64,000 nucleotides of DNA, taken from the NCBI RefSeq assembly GCF_008124875.1, contig NZ_VNIA01000003.1:186001-250000 (forward strand), given 5' to 3'. Position numbers and translations under genes: made by a program. Under the pieces are notes generated by a model. The model saw only the letters and a list, made by a program, of their open reading frames with translations, did no database searches and was not told the origin of the DNA. Below are positions 9,129-17,855 of this stretch, piece by piece; position 1 is the first letter of the stretch, and each line of letters opens with the position of its first letter. This stretch comes from Tenacibaculum adriaticum (GTDB taxonomy: Bacteria; Bacteroidota; Bacteroidia; Flavobacteriales; Flavobacteriaceae).

Positions 9129-10231
9129 GAAACTGTTTTTTCGTAAAGTTTAGAAAAGTCTGTAGCAATATTTTTGTAGCTAAAATGCTGTTTTGCATAG
9201 TTGTGCATTTCTAATTCATTTTTAATAGGTTTCTGATACAATAAAGTTAGCTTTTCAACTAACTCATGTCTTTTGTTTTTTTTAATCAGATACCCAAAAG
9301 TTTCAGGAAAAAATTCACTAATTCCTCCAACATTTGTAGAAATAACAGGAATGCCACAAGCAAAACTTTCTAAAATTACACAAGGAAGGTTTTCGTAATT
9401 ACTAAATAATGTAAAAACATCAGCTTGTTGTATATACTTAGACACTTCATTATGCGGAATATGATTTATAAATGTTACATTTTTAGAAAGACCAAGGCTT
9501 TTAGTAAGCGACTTGTATTGGTTAGAATTTTCACCTATCAAGATTAATTGATAAGGGAAGTTAAGCTCAGAAACAGCACTAATTAAACCAGATACATTTT
9601 TGTGTTCATCAATCATATTGGAGATGTGAAGGATTGTGAATACTGTTTTTTTTGATTTTGTTATAGGGTGAAAAATATGAGTATCAACAACATTAGGAAC
9701 AATTTGGTAATTTCCTTTTAAACCTAAAAATTCCAAAGCTTGTTTTAAATTATTAGAAACAGGACATATAAATGTAGCGTTTCGAGTAATTATTTTTGAT
9801 AAAAATAAATGAATTTTAGCTAAATTTTTAGCTTGTGGCTGATGATATCCTGTCCAATGTTCGGATATAATGTAAGGCTTATTTAATAAGAATATAAAAA
9901 TACCAAACGGATAAATTTCGTTAAGGTGAACCAAATCAATTTCTCCAATTAATTTCATTAACCTTTTAAAGGCTAGATAAAACCTATAACCTTTTATTAA
10001 TCTGTTCTTAGTTTGTTTTACATAAGCAATATAAGTAGTTACCCCTTTTTTTCTATCAATGCTAATCTCAATTTTTTTTTTACAATTTTTGTCGGTTATA
10101 ATGTGTAAAACGGAAACTTTATGTTTAGTAGCTACTGCTTGTGCATGTCTTTGAATAAAATCGCCATTATTGGTAAGTACCCGAGAAGGATACCAACCGC
10201 ATAAAAACAAAATATGTAGTTTATTTGCCAC
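9125..10231 (-). CDS. Glycosyltransferase family 4 protein
   Basis: The 368-residue GT-B enzyme opens with LHILFLCGWYPS and a short donor-free N-domain loop (NNGDFIQRHAQAVA). The C-domain near residue 200 begins FTILHISNMIDEHKN. The nucleotide-sugar site is the late motif ESFACGIPVISTNVGGISEF, an E-x7-E-like GT4 signature with the first glutamate at ENLPCVILE. It transfers an unknown sugar to a lipid-linked or surface glycan. It is coupled by an ATGA overlap to the flippase, which implies assembly and export by one operon. Confidence 0.92.
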   Translation of the reverse strand: MANKLHILFLCGWYPSRVLTNNGDFIQRHAQAVATKHKVSVLHIITDKNCKKKIEISIDRKKGVTTYIAYVKQTKNRLIKGYRFYLAFKRLMKLIGEIDLVHLNEIYPFGIFIFLLNKPYIISEHWTGYHQPQAKNLAKIHLFLSKIITRNATFICPVSNNLKQALEFLGLKGNYQIVPNVVDTHIFHPITKSKKTVFTILHISNMIDEHKNVSGLISAVSELNFPYQLILIGENSNQYKSLTKSLGLSKNVTFINHIPHNEVSKYIQQADVFTLFSNYENLPCVILESFACGIPVISTNVGGISEFFPETFGYLIKKNKRHELVEKLTLLYQKPIKNELEMHNYAKQHFSYKNIATDFSKLYEKTVS

Positions 10232-10307
10232 TTAAAAATAAAGTATTTACCTAAAAAATAATCACGAAAATAAGGTATATTCTTTAATTACTACTATTTT
10301 TGAAACT

Positions 10308-10991
10308 ATGGATAATATCAAACATATCTTTTTCGATTTAGATCATACATTGTGGGATTTTGACAAAAATTCAAAACTTTCTTTTCAGCAAATATTTAAA
10401 GAACAAAATATAGATTTTGATTTTGAATTGTTTATTGAAACTTATATTCCTATAAATCATAAATATTGGGAATTGTACAGAGAAGAAAAAGTAAGTAAAG
10501 CCGATTTACGTTACGGGCGTTTGAAAGATACTTTTAATACTTTAAAATTTAATATTGATGATGAATTAATCAATTTAATAGCTGTGGATTATATAGAGTA
10601 TTTGCCAAAATACAATCATTTAATTGATGGCTCTATAGACTTGTTAGAGTATTTAAAAAAGAAATATCAATTGCATATCATAACCAACGGATTTAAAGAA
10701 GTTCAATTTCAAAAGCTAGAAAAATCGAATATTAAGCAATATTTTAATATTATTGTAACTTCAGATTGTGTTGGAGTAAAAAAACCAAATCCAAGAGTGT
10801 TTGAGTATGCTTTAGAAAAAGTAAATTCCCCAGCACAAGATTGTGTAATGATAGGAGATAGTTATGAAGCAGATGTTTTAGGAGCCTTTAATACAGGTAT
10901 TTTACCTATTCATTTCGATATTTATAAAAAAACTAGTACAAACAGTTTTGCAAAGGTGAATTCTCTAATGGAAATAAAGCAATATTTATAA
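10308..10991 (+). CDS. yjjG: YjjG-family noncanonical pyrimidine nucleotidase (HAD)
   Basis: The 227-residue HAD-superfamily phosphatase shows motif I FFDLDHTLWDFD (nucleophile and acid aspartates), motif II HIITNGFKEVQFQKL, motif III K in CVGVKKPNPRVF and motif IV MIGDSYEADVLGAFNTG. The helical cap between residues 20 and 100 matches the YjjG subfamily, which removes phosphate from dUMP, dTMP and noncanonical pyrimidine nucleotides. A TATTTTTG box lies just before the ATG. It is divergent from the glycosyltransferase and only 33 bp ahead of the next lipoprotein gene. Confidence 0.88.
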   Translation: MDNIKHIFFDLDHTLWDFDKNSKLSFQQIFKEQNIDFDFELFIETYIPINHKYWELYREEKVSKADLRYGRLKDTFNTLKFNIDDELINLIAVDYIEYLPKYNHLIDGSIDLLEYLKKKYQLHIITNGFKEVQFQKLEKSNIKQYFNIIVTSDCVGVKKPNPRVFEYALEKVNSPAQDCVMIGDSYEADVLGAFNTGILPIHFDIYKKTSTNSFAKVNSLMEIKQYL

Positions 10992-11024
10992 TCTTTATCC
11001 GTTTCGGTTAAACGAACAAAGTAC

Positions 11025-11570
11025 ATGAAAACATTTTTAAAAATTATCGTACTTAACACACTACTATTGGTAACTTCATGTGTTAAAGATATCGATTTTA
11101 ATCAAGCTCAAGATTTTGAAATAACTCCAGAAGTGGCGGTCTCTTTAGTGAAATTTAATTTGGATCAAAACGATTTAGTGATGGGCGGTATTGAAATTGA
11201 TTCAATTTCTCAAAGTACAGTTTTTACAATGTTAGATAATACAACAGCTCAAGAAGATTTAGTAAAAATTGATTTTCAATTTGAAGTTGTTAATACTTTT
11301 AATAGAGATTTTGAAATTAATTTAATTTTTTTAGATGATAATGATATAGAAACATACAGAATTTCAACTCTCAAAATAAACGCACAGGATGAAGATTTTA
11401 ACTATATAGAAACTTTGGTTATATCAGATCATCAAGAATTCTTACTTTCAAGAAAAATTCAAGTGATATTAAGATTGTTACCTAGTTCTGATGGTTCTAC
11501 GATAGATCCCAACGATCCAAGAACATTTGTTTTTAAATCAGCAGGAATCTTTTATTTTAGAATAGATTAA
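11025..11570 (+). CDS. Small secreted lipoprotein, first gene of envelope cassette
   Basis: The 181-residue protein has a lipoprotein signal: hydrophobic residues 5-16 and a lipobox-like LLVTSC with the lipidated Cys at residue 19. The mature part is acidic and predicted to be beta-rich (DIDFNQAQDFEITPEVAVSLV...). There is no +2 SusD-like export signal that I can be sure of. I do not recognise a domain. It lies 2 bp before the DUF5723 barrel gene and probably forms one operon with the next two genes. A lipoprotein partner of the outer-membrane barrel is a reasonable inference. Confidence 0.75.
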   Translation: MKTFLKIIVLNTLLLVTSCVKDIDFNQAQDFEITPEVAVSLVKFNLDQNDLVMGGIEIDSISQSTVFTMLDNTTAQEDLVKIDFQFEVVNTFNRDFEINLIFLDDNDIETYRISTLKINAQDEDFNYIETLVISDHQEFLLSRKIQVILRLLPSSDGSTIDPNDPRTFVFKSAGIFYFRID

Positions 11571-11572
11571 TT

Positions 11573-12964
11573 ATGAGGAAAATCTTACTTGCACTTTCTT
11601 TATTATATTTGATGACTACACAAGCTCAAAATAAACAAATTTTATATGGCTTTGATAAAATACCACAAGGGTTATTGTTAAACCCAGGAGCAGAAACTAC
11701 TTATAAATATCATGTCGGAATTCCTTTTTTATCAGGATTATCTTTTAACGGAAATATGTCAGGTATTACAGTTGCTGATGTATTTAGAGATGATGGTATA
11801 GGTATTTTTAGTGGAACTGATTTTAATACTAAATTTAGAAATGCCATAGACAAACTGGGAGATAAAGATTACGCCTACATAAATACACAAATAGAAGTGT
11901 TAAGTGGTGGTTACAAGCTTAATGATAGAGATTATTTAAGTGTTGGTTTTTATACTGAAGCAGATGTGTTTATGAGCTTGCCGAAAGATATTTTCACCTT
12001 AATAAATGAAGGAAATGCCGCATATTTGAATAAAACATTTTCTATCTCAGATATAAGTGCAAAAGGAGATGTACTAGGGGTTTTACATGCTGGTATTTCA
12101 CGTAGATTTAATAATGAATTTACAGCAGGAGCTCGTTTTAAAATCTATTCGGGTTCTATGAATGTAACTTCAACAGGTAATTCCGGAACATTTACAACTC
12201 GAGAAGGTCAAGACAATATATATGTTCATCATTTAAATAATATAGATGCAGGAGTTTATAGTTCTGGAATTTATGATGAAGAAAATGAAGTCGATATTTC
12301 AGCAGGAAGTATTTTTGGAAGTACTTTTTTAGGGGGTAATTTTGGTTTAGGGTTCGATGTTGGTTTAACGTATCATTATAATGAACAAATTGAATTGACA
12401 GCAAGTTTACTTGATATTGGTTTTGTAAGCTATTCAAAAAACACTAGAAATGGTACTGTAAATGGAAGCTATACTTTTTCTGGAGTAGAATTTCAATACG
12501 ATGATCAAAATACTAATTACTGGGCAGATTTAGAAGATGATTTTGATGCGAATGTGATTAGAGAAGAGAATAGAGAGTCTTATACGGTTATGCGCCCTAT
12601 AAAATTTAATAGTTCATTCCGATATAGTTTTGGGAAAAGCAGAAATGAATTAAATTGTCATGATATAACTTTTAAAGATTTTTATGATAATGCAGTAGGA
12701 GCACAGTTGTATTCCGTTTTTCACCCCAATGGAACTGCATTTGCTTTAACTGGATTTTATGAAAGAAAATTCTCTAATTATTTAAACACAAAATTCACTT
12801 ATACAATTGATGATTTTTCATACACTAACTTTGGAGTTGGTGTTTCTGCGAATATTTGGAAGTTAAATATTTATGGAATGGTAGATAATATCTTTCAACT
12901 TTCCGATATTGCAGATGCTAATAGAGCAACGTTCCAATTAGGAATTAATTTAATTTACAACTAA
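11573..12964 (+). CDS. DUF5723 family outer-membrane beta-barrel protein
   Basis: The 463-residue protein starts with a cleavable signal peptide (cut after about residue 18, LYLMTTQAQ). The start of the mature part, QILYGFDKIPQGLLLNPGAE, is a hallmark of the DUF5723/PorV-like barrel proteins common in Bacteroidota. Alternating aromatic and polar strands run to the C-terminus, which ends RATFQLGINLIYN, consistent with a terminal outer-membrane strand. It sits between a lipoprotein and another secreted protein with 2-bp and 1-bp gaps, so the three are one transcription unit. The function is unknown. Confidence 0.85.
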   Translation: MRKILLALSLLYLMTTQAQNKQILYGFDKIPQGLLLNPGAETTYKYHVGIPFLSGLSFNGNMSGITVADVFRDDGIGIFSGTDFNTKFRNAIDKLGDKDYAYINTQIEVLSGGYKLNDRDYLSVGFYTEADVFMSLPKDIFTLINEGNAAYLNKTFSISDISAKGDVLGVLHAGISRRFNNEFTAGARFKIYSGSMNVTSTGNSGTFTTREGQDNIYVHHLNNIDAGVYSSGIYDEENEVDISAGSIFGSTFLGGNFGLGFDVGLTYHYNEQIELTASLLDIGFVSYSKNTRNGTVNGSYTFSGVEFQYDDQNTNYWADLEDDFDANVIREENRESYTVMRPIKFNSSFRYSFGKSRNELNCHDITFKDFYDNAVGAQLYSVFHPNGTAFALTGFYERKFSNYLNTKFTYTIDDFSYTNFGVGVSANIWKLNIYGMVDNIFQLSDIADANRATFQLGINLIYN

Positions 12965-12965
12965 T

Positions 12966-13721
12966 ATGAAAAGAGTAACTTTTTTATTACTATTTGTTTG
13001 TTCAACAATTTTTGCGCAAAAAAACATCAATAATTATAAATATATTATAGTACCAGAGCAGTTTGAGTTTTTAAATCAAGCAGATAAATATCAAACAAGT
13101 TCATTAACAAAATTTTTATTTAATAAATACGGATTTACTGCTTTCTTAAGCAATGAAAGTTTCCCTGATGATTTATCAAATAACAGGTGTATTGCACTAA
13201 CAGCGAATGTTAAAGATAAATCGGGTATGTTCACCACTAAAAGTGTTATTGAATTAAGAGATTGTTTTAACAAAGTGGTGTATACTTCTTCAGAAGGAAA
13301 AAGCAAGAATAAGGAATATAAAAAAGCTTATCAAGAAGCCATTAGAGAGGCTTTTAATTCAGTTAAAGCTTTGGGTTATAAATATGTTCCTTTTAAGAGT
13401 GAGGTAGTTGTTAAAGGGGGTAAAATTGATAAAAAAGAAGGAGCTCCTGTTGTTGGAAAAGAAAATGTTATTGTAATCAATCAAAACCCTGTTACAGTAA
13501 ATGAATCTGTTGAGGTTTTATATGCACAAGTAAAAGAAAATGGGTTTCAATTGGTAAATACAAAACCAGAAGTAGTTTTTGAAATTTTAAACACTAATGT
13601 AAAGGATGTATTTATTATTAAAAATAAAAACGGTATTTTATACAAAAATAACACTTTCTGGACTGTTGAGTTCTATCAAAATGGAAATAAAACTACCAAA
13701 GAATATAAGATTAAATTTTAG
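12966..13721 (+). CDS. Secreted protein of unknown function, third gene of envelope cassette
   Basis: The 251-residue protein has an N-terminal signal peptide (MKRVTFLLLFVCSTIFAQ) and no other membrane segment. The first half (about 20-145) looks alpha/beta with YKYIIVPEQFEFLNQADKYQ and KAYQEAIREAFNSVKALGYKY. The second half (190-251) is beta-rich and repeats a pattern of short strands. I cannot assign a known domain. It starts one base after the DUF5723 stop and is followed by a strong terminator, which closes the three-gene cassette. It is probably periplasmic and may work with the barrel and lipoprotein. Confidence 0.75.
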   Translation: MKRVTFLLLFVCSTIFAQKNINNYKYIIVPEQFEFLNQADKYQTSSLTKFLFNKYGFTAFLSNESFPDDLSNNRCIALTANVKDKSGMFTTKSVIELRDCFNKVVYTSSEGKSKNKEYKKAYQEAIREAFNSVKALGYKYVPFKSEVVVKGGKIDKKEGAPVVGKENVIVINQNPVTVNESVEVLYAQVKENGFQLVNTKPEVVFEILNTNVKDVFIIKNKNGILYKNNTFWTVEFYQNGNKTTKEYKIKF

Positions 13722-13740
13722 GTTTTAAAATGATATTATG

Positions 13741-13776
13741 AAAGAAAAAGCAAGTATTTAAACTTGCTTTTTCTTT
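13741..13776. terminator. Bidirectional terminator
   Basis: Two perfect 15-nt arms (AAAGAAAAAGCAAGT and its complement) flank a 6-nt loop between the plus-strand cassette ending at 13721 and the minus-strand arsI-like gene ending at 13783. The A-rich and T-rich flanks give a U-tract in either direction. Confidence 0.8.
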
Positions 13777-13782
13777 GTAATC

Positions 13783-14274
13783 TTATAAGGTTGAAGAACA
13801 ACTTCCATCGCAATTTTTGGTATCTTCAACTTTCATTTCTATGTTATCATTTCCATTCCATTTTGCCATAGCTTCTGGTGCTGGTCTAGCATTTATTCCT
13901 TCTCCATAAACAGTTGAAGTACCATGTGTATAAAAAGCTTCCCAATCTACTCCTTGAGGGTCTGTAATCCATGATTTTTGGCTTTTAGAATAACAACAGG
14001 TACATTCTCCTTCTTCTACTATTTTTCCTTTGGCGTTTTCCATATTAGCATATACCTGATGTAATTCATCTTTACTTTCTACTTGTAACCCTAAGTGTTC
14101 TATTCCTGTTTCACTATGACCAATTGATATAGCAAAATTAATTTTAGGGTCGTTTAGCATCCATTTTGCATAATCTGATTTAACGATTGTAGCTTTTGAA
14201 CTGAATAAAGAATTATAAAAGTTAATACTTTCTGTTAAGTTTTTTACTCTTACATGAACGTGAAATGTTTTCAT
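13783..14274 (-). CDS. arsI: ArsI/CadI-type glyoxalase-fold metalloenzyme
   Basis: The 163-residue vicinal-oxygen-chelate protein begins FHVHVRVKNLTESINFY. Likely metal ligands are His5 or His7, His60 (GIEHLGLQ) and Glu112 (GVDWEAF). The trivalent-arsenic binding motif ECTCCYSKS with Cys91, Cys93 and Cys94 matches ArsI, the Fe(II) C-As lyase that demethylates methylarsenite; the related name CadI reflects cadmium induction. The tail adds a further Cys pair (NCDGSCSS, near residue 155). The gene lies 66 bp downstream of a SigZ-like sigma factor on the same strand, suggesting it is in that factor's regulon. No arsR, arsB or arsC gene lies in the window. Confidence 0.85.
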   Translation of the reverse strand: MKTFHVHVRVKNLTESINFYNSLFSSKATIVKSDYAKWMLNDPKINFAISIGHSETGIEHLGLQVESKDELHQVYANMENAKGKIVEEGECTCCYSKSQKSWITDPQGVDWEAFYTHGTSTVYGEGINARPAPEAMAKWNGNDNIEMKVEDTKNCDGSCSSTL

Positions 14275-14283
14275 CTTTTTTTG

Positions 14284-14327
14284 TTTTAAGAATTAAGTTT
14301 TATAGCAAGACTTTCTTATTCTTAAAA
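14284..14327. repeat. Inverted repeat between sigZ and arsI
   Basis: The arms TTTTAAGAAT (14284-14293) and ATTCTTAAAA (14318-14327) are perfect complements separated by 24 bases, in the 66-bp gap upstream of the arsI start. It could be an operator for arsI, a weak terminator of sigZ or an intercistronic hairpin. Confidence 0.4.
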
Positions 14328-14340
14328 AGACGCAAAATTT

Positions 14341-14910
14341 TTACTTTTTTTGATTTAGTTTTTTAAGAGGCTTACACACAGATAATACTTCATCATAAAT
14401 CGGGATGCCATTCTTATCTAATTTAAAATTACAACAAGTTAATATTTCGTTTTTTAACATTTCTCTGGCTCGTTGTATTCTACTTTTTGTCGCGCTAAGT
14501 CCAAGCCCAAGTTTCAAAGCAATATCCTTTTGTTTTTCTCCTTCAATATCTGACATTTTTAGAGGAAGAGCATATTTTTCTGGTAAAAAATCAATCATAG
14601 GTTCTAAAAAAGAAGAAATTTTTACCCAAATATTCTCATCTTTATCATTGCTAAACTGAGTTAAATTTTGTTGTCTTTTTTCTTTTTTAAGAATATCTAA
14701 TGCTACATTGTGTGTAATTTGGAAAAGCCAAGAATTAATATTCTCTATTTCTTTACCCGAGCAACAGGATTTATGTATTTTTAACAAAACATCTTGTGTA
14801 ACATCTTTAGCGAGTTCTTCATTTTTAAACCTAGATTTCATGTATTTATAGAGCCTGTCTTTTGATTCCATCCAGATGTCCCATACTTGATTGTATTTTT
14901 CTATTTTCAT
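14341..14910 (-). CDS. sigZ: SigZ-like ECF RNA polymerase sigma factor, cysteine-rich
   Basis: The 189-residue protein has sigma region 2 (residues 20-75; RLYKYMKSRFKNEELAKDVTQDVLLKIH and INSWLFQITHNVALD) and region 4 (about 105-155; LPEKYALPLKMSDIEGEKQKDIALKLGLG and SATKSRIQRAREML). Family members of the SigZ type carry a C-terminal extension, seen here as LTCCNFKLDKNGIP. Cysteines 49-50, 159-160 and 179 are unusual for an ECF factor and may bind metal or arsenite. No anti-sigma gene is adjacent. The gene precedes arsI in the same direction, so it may switch on arsenic or heavy-metal defence. This regulatory link is inference. Confidence 0.85.
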   Translation of the reverse strand: MKIEKYNQVWDIWMESKDRLYKYMKSRFKNEELAKDVTQDVLLKIHKSCCSGKEIENINSWLFQITHNVALDILKKEKRQQNLTQFSNDKDENIWVKISSFLEPMIDFLPEKYALPLKMSDIEGEKQKDIALKLGLGLSATKSRIQRAREMLKNEILTCCNFKLDKNGIPIYDEVLSVCKPLKKLNQKK

Positions 14911-14952
14911 TTTATGTTAATAAGTATGAGTTTTTTTAAATTATGTTAAAAT

Positions 14953-16224
14953 CTAATATTTATATTTACCTTTCCAACGTTGTTTTAAGATTTCTCTAAA
15001 ACTATTTTCACGAGCGTTATTTCCTGGTTCATACAATTTAGTATTTGCTATTTCATCAGGTAAAAACTCCTGTTCTATAAAATTACCTGAGTAATTATGA
15101 GAATACATATAATCTTTTCCGTAATCAAGATCCTTCATCAATTTAGTAGGAGCATTACGTAAATGTAATGGAATGGATAAATCGCCTGTTTTTCTCACTA
15201 AATTCTGCGCTTCTCCAATCGCCATATAGGAAGCATTGCTTTTTGCTGAATTTGCCAAATAAATAGCACATTGACTTAATATAATACGAGATTCGGGATG
15301 TCCTATTACAGAAACTGCTTGAAAGGTGTTATTTGCCAAAATTAAGGCTGTTGGATTTGCGTTTCCAATATCTTCGGAAGCTAAGATGAGCATTCTACGA
15401 GCTATAAATTTTACATCTTCACCACCTTCAACCATTCTTGCTAACCAATAAACAGCTGCGTTAGGATCACTTCCTCTTATTGATTTTATAAAAGCGGATA
15501 TAATATCGTAATGTTGTTCACCAGTTTTATCATAGCGAACTGTATTTTTCTGAATTTTTTCAAGAACCATTTTATTGGTGATTTCTACTTTATCTTCAGA
15601 AGAAACTAATAATTCAAAAATATTTAACAGCTTACGGGCGTCTCCACTAGAAACTTGTAGTAAAGCATCGGTTTCTTTTAAGGTTATATTTTTTTTTGAT
15701 AAAAATTCATCCTTTTCCATAGCTCTGTAGAGTAAAGCGATTAAATCATTTTTATCAAATGAATTTAATATATAAACTTGACATCGAGAGAGTAGGGCAG
15801 GTATTACTTCAAAACTTGGGTTTTCAGTAGTCGCACCAATTAAGGTAACCCAACCCTTTTCAACGGCACCTAATAAAGAATCTTGCTGTGATTTACTAAA
15901 ACGATGAATTTCATCAATAAATAAAATAGGATTTTTTTGGGTAAACAACCCACCACTTTTCTTTGCTTTATCAATAATCTCACGTACATCTTTAACTCCA
16001 GAACTAATAGCGCTTAACGTATAGAAAGGGCGTCCTGATTCTTCAGCAATAATATTAGCTAAAGTGGTTTTTCCAATTCCGGGAGGTCCCCATAAAATTA
16101 ACGAAGGAATTATTCCTTGTTTAATATGGTTGGTTAAAATACCGTTTTTGCCTACCAAATGTTGTTGACTAATATAATCATCAAGCTTTTTTGGGCGTAT
16201 TCTTTCTGCCAAAGGTGCATTCAT
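14953..16224 (-). CDS. rarA: Replication-associated recombination protein RarA (MgsA)
   Basis: The 423-residue AAA+ ATPase has Walker [17 protein letters not shown] (near 45), Walker [18 protein letters not shown] and sensor 1 [14 protein letters not shown]. The C-terminal region holds the MgsA tetramerisation part ([23 protein letters not shown]). It acts at stalled replication forks, related to clamp-loader subunits. Length and motifs are normal. It stands alone, divergent from the rhomboid gene, with 42 bp separating it from the downstream sigZ start. Confidence 0.95.
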   Translation of the reverse strand: MNAPLAERIRPKKLDDYISQQHLVGKNGILTNHIKQGIIPSLILWGPPGIGKTTLANIIAEESGRPFYTLSAISSGVKDVREIIDKAKKSGGLFTQKNPILFIDEIHRFSKSQQDSLLGAVEKGWVTLIGATTENPSFEVIPALLSRCQVYILNSFDKNDLIALLYRAMEKDEFLSKKNITLKETDALLQVSSGDARKLLNIFELLVSSEDKVEITNKMVLEKIQKNTVRYDKTGEQHYDIISAFIKSIRGSDPNAAVYWLARMVEGGEDVKFIARRMLILASEDIGNANPTALILANNTFQAVSVIGHPESRIILSQCAIYLANSAKSNASYMAIGEAQNLVRKTGDLSIPLHLRNAPTKLMKDLDYGKDYMYSHNYSGNFIEQEFLPDEIANTKLYEPGNNARENSFREILKQRWKGKYKY

Positions 16225-16300
16225 AAAGTAAAAATAATAAAGATTTCTGACAGAACTTCGGTTATTTTAAATTGGTTGCATTTTTGCTAATTTAGACTTT

Positions 16301-17008
16301 ATGAATAATGACAATCAATTTAAATTTTCACAGTCTGTTTTTGTACTTCCTTTTTTGTTTGTTTTTCTAATTTGGTTTGTTTACTGGCTAGAAATTCAAT
16401 TTGGATGGAATTTTAATAAACTTGGAATTTATCCTCGAAATCTGAGTGGTTTTAAAGGTGTTTTTATCTCTCCTTTTATTCATAGTAATATAAGTCATCT
16501 CTTTAATAATTCAATACCTTTATTTGTACTCTGTGCAAGTCTTTTCTATTTTTATAAAGATGTTGCCCTTAGAGTTTTATTAATCGGTGGGTTTTTAACA
16601 GGACTATTAACATGGGTTATTGCGAGAGAATCATTTCATATAGGTGCTAGCGGAATTGTATATTTATTGTTCAGTTTTGTTTTTTTTAGCGGAATCATAA
16701 AAAAACATTATCGATTGGTAGCGATGTCGTTGATAACTATTTTTCTCTACGGAAGTATGATTTGGTATGTTTTACCAATTAAAGAAGGAGTTTCTTGGGA
16801 AGGACATTTGTCAGGTCTTATTATTGGGTTTTCTTTAGCAATAATTTATCGAAACAGAGGAATTGTGAAAGAAAAATTTCAGTTTTCCAAAACAGCATTT
16901 GATACTATGTTTGATGAAAATGGTAACTATATTCCACCTGTAGAACCTGAAGAAACCAAGAGTGAATTAAATTATAAGTATGTATACTTAGCTGACGAAG
17001 AAGAATAA
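16301..17008 (+). CDS. Rhomboid family intramembrane serine protease
   Basis: The 235-residue membrane protein has six hydrophobic segments. The catalytic dyad is visible: Ser117 in HIGASGIVY and His169 in WEGHLSG, while the conserved HSNISHLFNN motif (61-70) marks the L1/TM2 region. It cleaves substrates within the inner membrane; the substrate is unknown. A hydrophilic 40-residue C-terminal tail (KEKFQFSKTAFDTMFDENG) faces the cytoplasm. The gene is divergent from rarA and convergent with rlmB across a shared terminator. Confidence 0.93.
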   Translation: MNNDNQFKFSQSVFVLPFLFVFLIWFVYWLEIQFGWNFNKLGIYPRNLSGFKGVFISPFIHSNISHLFNNSIPLFVLCASLFYFYKDVALRVLLIGGFLTGLLTWVIARESFHIGASGIVYLLFSFVFFSGIIKKHYRLVAMSLITIFLYGSMIWYVLPIKEGVSWEGHLSGLIIGFSLAIIYRNRGIVKEKFQFSKTAFDTMFDENGNYIPPVEPEETKSELNYKYVYLADEEE

Positions 17009-17033
17009 AGCCTGTTTTTAACAGGCTTTTTTT
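17007..17033. terminator. Shared terminator of rhomboid gene and rlmB
   Basis: AAAGCCTGTT and AACAGGCTTT form a 10-bp stem around a 3-nt loop, followed by a T-run. It overlaps the last bases of both convergent genes (stops at 17008 and 17032). Confidence 0.8.
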
Positions 17034-17769
17034 ATAGCCTTTGTCTTACAGCTTCGTATAAAAAGGCACCACAAGCAACAGAAACGTTTAATGATCCTAT
17101 CTCTCCTAACATGGGTAGTTTTGCTTTGTAATCCATCATTTTTAAAACGGAAGTACTAACACCTTTGTCTTCAGAACCCATTACGATTGCCATAGGTTGA
17201 TTAAAATCAATGTCATACACAGAGTCTTCTGTTTTTTCAGTAGCCGCTACTAATTTTATATCAGCAGCTTTTAATTGAAAAATAGCATCTTTAATATGAT
17301 CTACTTTACAAATAGGAACTTTAAAAGCAGCTCCAGCAGATGTTTTTATAGTTTCTGCATTTACGGGTGCACTTCCACTTTTTTGAATGATAATTCCATT
17401 AACACCAGTACATTCAGCAGTCCTTATAATTGCGCCAAAATTTCTTACATCCGATAATTGATCGAGTAGGAGGAATAGAGGGGTTTTATCAGAAGCTAAA
17501 GTTTCTTCAATTAAACTATCTAAATCGGCAAACTCAATAGGAGAAATTTTAGCGACCGCTCCTTGATGATTGTTATGTTTTGATAAACGATCTAACTTTT
17601 CTGTAGGAACAACACTTGTAGAAATTTTATTCTTTTTGATGAGTTTTTCTAATTCAAAAAATAAATCTCCACGCAGTCCCTTTTGGAAATATACTTTGTT
17701 AATTGTAGATCCACTTTCTACAGCTTCAATAATGGCTCTAATACCAAAAATAGTTGTGTCTTTTTCCAT
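17032..17769 (-). CDS. rlmB: 23S rRNA (guanosine-2251-2'-O)-methyltransferase RlmB
   Basis: The 245-residue SpoU/TrmH-class SPOUT enzyme carries an N-terminal substrate-binding domain (residues 1-75; TIFGIRAIIEAVESG, HNNHQGAVAKI). Its knotted catalytic domain has motif 1 LDQLSDVRNFGAIIRTAE, motif 2 IVMGSEDKGVS and motif 3 LPMLGEIGSLNVSVACGAF. It should methylate the ribose of G2251 in the peptidyl-transferase loop. The specificity is assigned from the family; other 2'-O-methyltransferases are possible. The gene is single, with a TACATTTA box (one mismatch to the -7 consensus) just upstream of its start. Confidence 0.9.
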   Translation of the reverse strand: MEKDTTIFGIRAIIEAVESGSTINKVYFQKGLRGDLFFELEKLIKKNKISTSVVPTEKLDRLSKHNNHQGAVAKISPIEFADLDSLIEETLASDKTPLFLLLDQLSDVRNFGAIIRTAECTGVNGIIIQKSGSAPVNAETIKTSAGAAFKVPICKVDHIKDAIFQLKAADIKLVAATEKTEDSVYDIDFNQPMAIVMGSEDKGVSTSVLKMMDYKAKLPMLGEIGSLNVSVACGAFLYEAVRQRL

Positions 17770-17799
17770 GCTGTAAATGTAGTTATATTGTATGAATAA

Positions 17800-17825
17800 A
17801 AAACCACCTCAATTGAGGTGGTTTT
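17800..17825. terminator. Terminator of first SusCD operon
   Basis: A perfect 26-bp palindrome AAAACCACCTC-AATT-GAGGTGGTTTT lies 31 bp beyond the stop of the last lipoprotein gene of the minus-strand SusCD operon. It may also act on plus-strand readthrough. Confidence 0.8.
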
Positions 17826-17855
17826 ATATTTTAAATTTATTATTAATAAATAAAC

